The notes under the pieces are model-generated. The model was not told the DNA's origin. It saw only the letters and a program-made list of their open reading frames with translations, and made no database searches. This document shows, piece after piece, positions 48,990 to 53,981 of a stretch of 53,981 nucleotides of DNA. Origin of the DNA: Terana coerulea (taxonomy: Eukaryota; Basidiomycota; Agaricomycetes; Polyporales; Phanerochaetaceae); the NCBI GenBank assembly GCA_024811115.1, contig JAKOGH010001168.1, forward strand, positions 1 to 53,981, read 5' to 3'. The position numbers were made by a program, and so were the translations under genes. The first letter of the stretch is position 1; each line of letters begins with the position of its first letter.

Positions 48990-50395
48990 TGACCAAGTGA
49001 CCGTGGTATTAAGCTTACACGGACGGTAAGTAGGCACTGCGAGATTCCCTGTGTTTAAAACATTTGCGTGAGCAGCGGAAAATTCCCGGACTAAGGGTAA
49101 ATTAGGCATACGAAGCATACTGGTAAGAGGTAAGCTGCGGCTCCTGATGTGGTACCGCTAAGTACCCTTTCCAAATCACCATTACTTGGCTGGGGTAATA
49201 TCGCTGTGTCAGCCAGTGCATAATAAATGTAAGCATTCACCGTGGGTTTGGGGTTCGCGTTATAGACACCATATAGAATTATCCCTATCCAAGCCACAAG
49301 CGAAGACTGAGAATTGCTTGCAGAATTACGTTATATTTCGTGCCCCTGACCGAAAGCTTGGTGGACTTTCTGGTTTGATGGCTCACATATCTAGCCACAG
49401 CAGGGGTCAGTGAAGCGCCAGCTCGGTCACACATACAGATTTACGCACAATATTTTGCCGATGATGGCTGTAGTGAAGCGTGGTGTTGTTTGCGAACATG
49501 ACCCACAACCAGGCATCTGCAACAACGGGATGAGCCAACCACAAGTTTTCATAGCGTCTCGGTGTATATGTTGACGTCGTAAGCCTGAGCGCATTTAGAA
49601 TAGGCGCAGGAAGTCCAAGAACTGACAGCCATCAGCTTAGGCTATATTCATTTGCCCATAATATAAGGTAACTCACATGCTATTATCGCCAAGACCATAG
49701 AACAAAATATTGTTGCCCAACGCCTCCCACCATACAAGACACAAAACCTCCGAAGCAAGGAGGCCATCGGATAGAAGACACTGCAAGGTATTAGCGTGCG
49801 TTTGAAACACTCTTTCCTCACGACTCACCACTATCACTCTTGTAAGCCTGGAAGAGGATGTAATGAACATTCGATACAAGGTAACAAGCGGAATATAACT
49901 CACTGAGCCCCATCGGAGGCAATGTTTATCATGCGAACTGAGACTCTACTACTGCTGAAAGCTGAGCTTGAGTGTCCCTCAACTGCCAGCTGAAGCCAAC
50001 CTGTCGAAACTCAACAAATTGCATCATAACCATGCTGTAATTAGCACATAGCATGGCGCATCTACAAAAGTGCCATCTGTAGGGCGGCATTTTCCCATAA
50101 CGGAACAGGACCCACAATGTAACAGTGATTCCTCGCAATACAGTGTAGGCTTTTCCAGTGTGCCTGTATGTCGACCAGATGGTTAGGAGAAACAGTACAG
50201 AGTACACTCCTGTGCGTTCAGAGTAAATATCCGAACAATGTCTGACTATGTTGCGCATCCACTCACCGAACAGTGCCGACACGGCGACAGTCAGCCCCGC
50301 ATCTGTGCCGAAGTCATTGTATGCCACCCTAAATTATACAGGACGTCTTGAACCTGCCAGCATGCGTCATTCGTGCCACAGTTGACGTCGGCCAT
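48990..50395 (-). pseudogene. Fungal multi-pass membrane protein, copy B, degenerate
   Basis: Paralogue of 42660-44156. Seen: MADVNCGTNDACWQ at 50395; GVYSVLFLLTIWSTYRHT, YTVLRGITVTLWVLFRYGK (the Trp is a stop in copy A); LLSDGLLA followed by a one-base insertion (TTCGGAGG against TTGGAGG) that moves the frame near 49770; IIGKILC; and AWIGIILYGVYNANPKP. A block around 49505-49600 has lost its frame relative to copy A. Both copies appear inactive but each preserves parts that the other lost, so a combined reading defines the family without doubt. Confidence 0.62.
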
Positions 50396-50750
50396 GGAGG
50401 CGCAAGTGTGGGTGAAGGTGAGTTTCAGAGGATAATTCACATTTCAGCGACACTCATCTTTATACAGATAGCCACGAGAAGAGTTATGAGCCAACCCATC
50501 GAAACACGACGGCTGATTCAATACAATGCCGGCCTGGCGAACATGACAAGCCAACCAGGCACGACAGAAAGGCTCGAAGCACTTTCTATGAATCAGGAAC
50601 TTGCTTCCTGCCATGTTGGCGAGCATGATCTGGGGTGCATATCGCAGCTTATCTGGCATCCTCATCTCTCTTGCACTTGTCCCGTGATCAATGCTTTGAA
50701 TAGCCCCGGCTGCTACATCTTGTTGGAGAAGTGTTTTGGAGACACGAGAG

Positions 50751-51110
50751 AATGCTCGGCGCACTGATATAGACGGTTTGAGCTAGGCATTGTGCGCAAT
50801 ACGGAAGTGAAGGCTTACGTGAGCCCGCAACTCTCTATACTATAGCCATTGCTCTACTTCAACTACCACATCCATCTCTGCAATCTGTCACCTTTCTACG
50901 CTTGCAGTACCACTGACCTCTGCGCCACACTTGTTCCGAGCATTTCGCGAGTTCTAAGGCACAGGATTGCGTCAAGGCTAACTGCACTTGCTCCGAAGGG
51001 TAGCTTGTCTGGTTGGCTGTGAGCATTCTCAAATGTCGTACTTCCTTCCGTGAGCACAATCTGGGTCTGAATCACTGTAAGTTTATATTATGTTCAGTGG
51101 TCAAGGCACT
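50751..51110. other. Right flank of duplication copy B, no gene
   Basis: Short frames only; nothing recognised. Confidence 0.4.
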
Positions 51111-51760
51111 ACAATGTCAAGGTTGTAATTTAGTCGGTACATCCTGCGTACTAGGCCGACCATCCGGCTCAAAGCTCTAGCAGTCTTCTATGAGTGTCTG
51201 AGGCAATCGGGAATGGGCCTCATGTACTTGGTCGCAGCTGAGCTTGTCCCTCCAAGCAATTGATGTAGGCGACCGCGTGAATAACATCGCTAAACGGCAC
51301 CTTACTGTGGTATACCTGCGAACAGATCAGTCACGTCAGACCATGGTGTACAACGGCAAGAATACACACTACAAGGTTTGCAAAGGTGTAGATGTCGCTG
51401 CACACCGTGCATTTGATTAGGGGCGGGATCACCTCCACACTGTGCATGACCTCGGAGGCCATTCAGTAGTATGCGCCGGACTGCACGGCTGTTGCAATCG
51501 CCGCATTCGAATGGAGCAATTTTGCGATGACAAAGTCAGTGATGCGCGCGTTGTGCTTGTTGTTGGTGATAACATTGCCCTGGGCCACCCACCTGCGTCA
51601 GACGTCAGCCGAAACCAAGACATGTGTGTATATGCACCCTGCAGAAATACCCATATGCATGTTCTCCTCATGCAAGAATGAGAGCGGGGTTGCCAGCTCT
51701 CTGCACGTCCGGCCGTCCAAGGGGCGGTTGAGCGAAAACAGAATGGCGATCCTCGGTACA
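51111..51760 (-). pseudogene. Decayed TKL-type protein kinase
   Basis: Seen on the minus strand: QGNVITNNKHNARITDFVIA (catalytic-loop Asn region; DFG has become DFV), SGAYY, then a stop, then MASEVMHSVEVIPPLIKC, CSDIYTFANLVV, an intron, VYHSKVPFSDVIHAVAYING-like text, and EDC, stop, SFEPDGRPSTQDV. The order matches kinase subdomains VII to XI of the mushroom TKL family. The stop at 51177-51179 is TAG in place of the conserved Trp of DCW. Clearly non-functional. Confidence 0.68.
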
Positions 51761-52324
51761 TGGACTGAAGGGATGACTACTGATCAGAGTCAGAGCAAGA
51801 CATGACGCCCAATACGGGAAGAAGTGACTCACCTTCTGCCTTTCTAGCTTCGAGACTCGGTTGTCCGTGTGTGAGAGGGTCTATAGGCCTTCAGCAGGGA
51901 CTGCTGCGTAATCTTGCACTTCATGTATGTCTTCAAACGGCGATGAGGCTTCAAGCTTCAAGCTTCAAGCTCCAACCTTCCCTCTCTCACGTAGAGTGCA
52001 TTCGTGTAAAAACACATGTTCGGCATTGGGAAGCTCCTCGGACTCCTGGGTAAGCCACCAGTTCCGGTACTGCGTTGTGCGCTGGTGAACTGCACGCTGA
52101 CGCCACACCGTGCAGTGTTGGGTGAGGCTGGAGAGCAAAGCAATTTGCATCGAGGCTTGAATGTGAGCGTCGCCAGTACGAATCTGAAGAGGTTCAAATT
52201 CAAAGGCGGACGCGTAGACGGTGGTACTGGTGCCGGTGAAACCCAAGGTCGACAGCAGAGGCGTGATCGCGCATGCACGCTTATACTGGAAACATGCTTG
52301 GCTCGACCGCGATGCGCCCACGCT
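51761..52324. other. Intergenic with a short AAGCTTC tandem repeat
   Basis: No gene. At 51949-51971 the hexamer-like unit TCAAGCT is repeated about three times in tandem. The left flank of the second MITE follows. Confidence 0.45.
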
Positions 52325-52706
52325 TAGTGTGCTTGGCAATGGCGGCCAGGGCTGCCGTGCCAGGCTGCCGGCAGCTGGCAAGCCGGCCTGGCAGCCCGAG
52401 CCCGTTCGGCAGAGGGGTGGCAGAGGAACAGTATGGCACAATATATGGGTGGATTTATGCCCTGTATGTGCGACATAAGCTACCAAGCACAAGATCCAAA
52501 GTGGCCGCCATTGCTGCTGAAGCTCGAAAATGGGCTTGCAGAGGAAGGTCGTTGCCTACGGGCCGCTGTGATGCCTAATGAGGAAGCTCGGCTGGTGCTT
52601 GACCGCCCTCTGCCAAAAGCCTGCCACCCCCTGCCAGGGCAGCCTGCCGGCTCTGCCGGCTTGCCGGCGTGGCAGGCCTCTCCGAAAAGGTCTGCCATGA
52701 GCACTA
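52325..52706. mobile_element. Second hAT-like MITE, 8-bp near-perfect target duplication
   Basis: Seen: flanks CCCACGCT (52317-52324) and GCCACGCT (52707-52714) match at 7 of 8 positions. Ends are TAGTGTGCTTGGCA on the left and TAGTGCTCATGGCA as the reverse complement on the right, sharing TAGTG and TGGCA with the MITE at 48378. The 382-bp interior has GC-rich subterminal repeats of GGCAG/CTGCC and GCCGGC in opposite orientations and no coding capacity. It differs in sequence from the first MITE, so the two are separate families using a similar terminus. Confidence 0.75.
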
Positions 52707-53596
52707 GCCACGCTTCTCCCAACCCTTCCCAAAGTATGCACAAGAAAGTAAGTACTGCGAAATAGAACTCAGGAAAATTCAACGTTACATAAATGTTTAG
52801 GCCTCAAGCTCTTTTTGAACGCACGGTCCATGCAGGCAGAATCCAAACCCGTGGAGTCCATAGCCTCCAGGCGAGATCTACGAAAGAAAACGGTCCTCAA
52901 ATCCAGGTTGCCCTCCCAAGACACGCTGGTCAGACTCGAGGCACTGATGTGATTTTTACTGGTAGCTCAAAGGTGCTGACTCGAAGTCAGCAAAATAGAC
53001 TTGACGTGCCGAAGACACAAAACTACTTCCAGCTACCAGCTGGGTCTTTGTCACTGGCCCGTCATTTCTCGGACCTGGATCTTCGGATGGATGGCTAGCT
53101 TGGAAGACGTCTGTGGTACAGAGGCGGATGCTTGGTACCTGTAAATGTCAACTACCGCTGCAGCCCCCGGAATGGTCTCGATGAACCCAACTGTTGGCTC
53201 GGCGGTGCCTTCCTAACGCCTTCCAGGGCTGCTGCAGGTCGAAGAATCGACCTCAGTATGCATCGCGTGCGAAGGGGCATTGTCACCGACGTGGGCCCGC
53301 CCAATGAAGAACCTGCGAAGATTGACTTGGGAGCTCTCTCGCCTTAGGCGCCTTTCAGTCCGTCCTTTCAAGTCCAGTCCTTCCCTTGGGTGGATTACGT
53401 GGCGGTGCGTTTAAGCAACGGCGTAGCCGGCAAGGGCTGACTTTTGACACCCAGGTGAAGCTTGGCGGTCGGTTTGCAGCGTAATGTGCTTTCCGGAGTT
53501 TGGAAAATGCGACAAGACACCACTGGGAAGTCGATGTTCGCGTATCGGCATCTCGTGAAGGAGCTTCGCTTCCGCTGGCTAAAACGCGGCGTAAGC
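52707..53596. other. No assigned gene
   Basis: A plus frame at 52793-53098 (101 codons, many Arg/Gln) has no recognised motif. A second at 53132-53347 is similarly featureless. No splice-supported gene was found. Confidence 0.35.
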
Positions 53597-53820
53597 CATG
53601 GAAGCTGCTGGCCAGCGGGAGCATGTATGCACGGGTTTGCGGTTGCGCCACGCGTGTTACTCGTGGATGGCGGCGCGATCGGCCGCAAAATCAGCTCAGA
53701 ATTTTGCAAGTCGCGAACGCATAATTACATGCTGCAGTGGACGGCGACGTCGCGGTCAGCATGATAAATCCCGAGAACCAGTGCTGATTGTAAGCATCTT
53801 CGTCGGCCGAGTGTTATCCG
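53597..53820 (+). pseudogene. Decayed partial copy of the SKN7 receiver domain
   Basis: Seen: APRVLLVDGGAIGRKISSEF aligns with [20 protein letters not shown] of SKN7. DNA similarity runs from the GAAGCTGC before the domain, through GTGGACGGCGA(T/C)GTCGCGGTCA, to the intron donor GTAAGC. Because the intron donor is included, the copy arose from genomic DNA rather than mRNA. The acidic pair that binds the metal (DD) is GG, the frame shifts after EFC, and tandem stops follow (tgataa near 53761). It covers only the first half of the receiver. It is about 50 kb from SKN7 and in the opposite orientation. Confidence 0.72.
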
Positions 53821-53981
53821 GTCATGTGGAAATCATAAAAGTCACAGTTGTAAACTTGTGAACCTTACGTGGAAGTCCATGGCCGTTAGGACCGTGACCT
53901 TGGGAGGTCGGAGATGACCATGGGCCAGCCAATCAGGGAACGAGCGGCGGCATAACTTACAGCTTTTGGACGAGGTGACCT

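Larger units (their letters stand above)
47298..50750. repeat. Segmental duplication, copy B
   Basis: Counterpart of 41239-44420 in the same orientation, offset by about 6.1-6.3 kb. It contains the hAT-like MITE at 48378-48737, which has no equivalent in copy A, so the insertion followed the duplication or was lost from A. Homology fades near 50750 (shared tcttgttggagaagt, at 44404 and 50718). Confidence 0.85.

Overview
The window looks like nuclear DNA of a filamentous basidiomycete, most likely an Agaricomycete. Genes are built from many short exons separated by GT-AG introns of about 45 to 70 bases. GC content is moderate to high. The gene content is typical of the group: an SKN7-type HSF/response-regulator factor, a galactokinase, and members of expanded families (F-box, BTB, TKL-type kinases, half-size ABC transporters, multi-pass membrane proteins). 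No rRNA, tRNA or CRISPR array was found.

Layout. 1-2077 (minus) is a galactokinase running off the left edge. 3094-7901 (minus) is SKN7/PRR1. 8862-9334 (plus) is a weakly supported small multi-exon gene. 10388-11334 (plus) is a proline-iminopeptidase-like hydrolase. 11888-13996 (plus) is an F-box protein whose stop codon lies inside a palindrome cluster. 16557-19222 and 20354-22980 (plus) are two tandem half-size ABC transporters. 23443-24511 (plus) is a FAR-17a/AIG1-like membrane protein. 25029-26060 (minus) is a broken BTB gene. 28074-28313 (minus) is a small cysteine-rich secreted protein. 30991-32919 (minus) is a TKL-like kinase. 34769-36234 (minus) is a bHLH transcription factor. 36.3-41.2 kb is gene-poor.

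The right third is dominated by duplication and decay. A block of about 3.2-3.5 kb occurs twice (41.24-44.42 and 47.30-50.75 kb). Each copy carries a degenerate fungal membrane-protein gene and fragments of an unrecognised ORF. Kinase remnants lie beside the copies, and two hAT-like MITEs with 8-bp target-site duplications sit in or near the second copy. A decayed copy of the window's own SKN7 receiver domain, intron donor included, lies at 53.60-53.82 kb.

A recurring theme is single-base frame breaks and nonsense codons in genes that should be conserved (galactokinase 3' end, SKN7, ABC2, TKL kinase). This may be residual sequencing error or real decay; raw reads or a second strain would decide. 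No operon-like functional system is visible. The most distinctive material is the MITE pair, the duplicated block, the SKN7 receiver remnant and the palindrome at the F-box stop codon.
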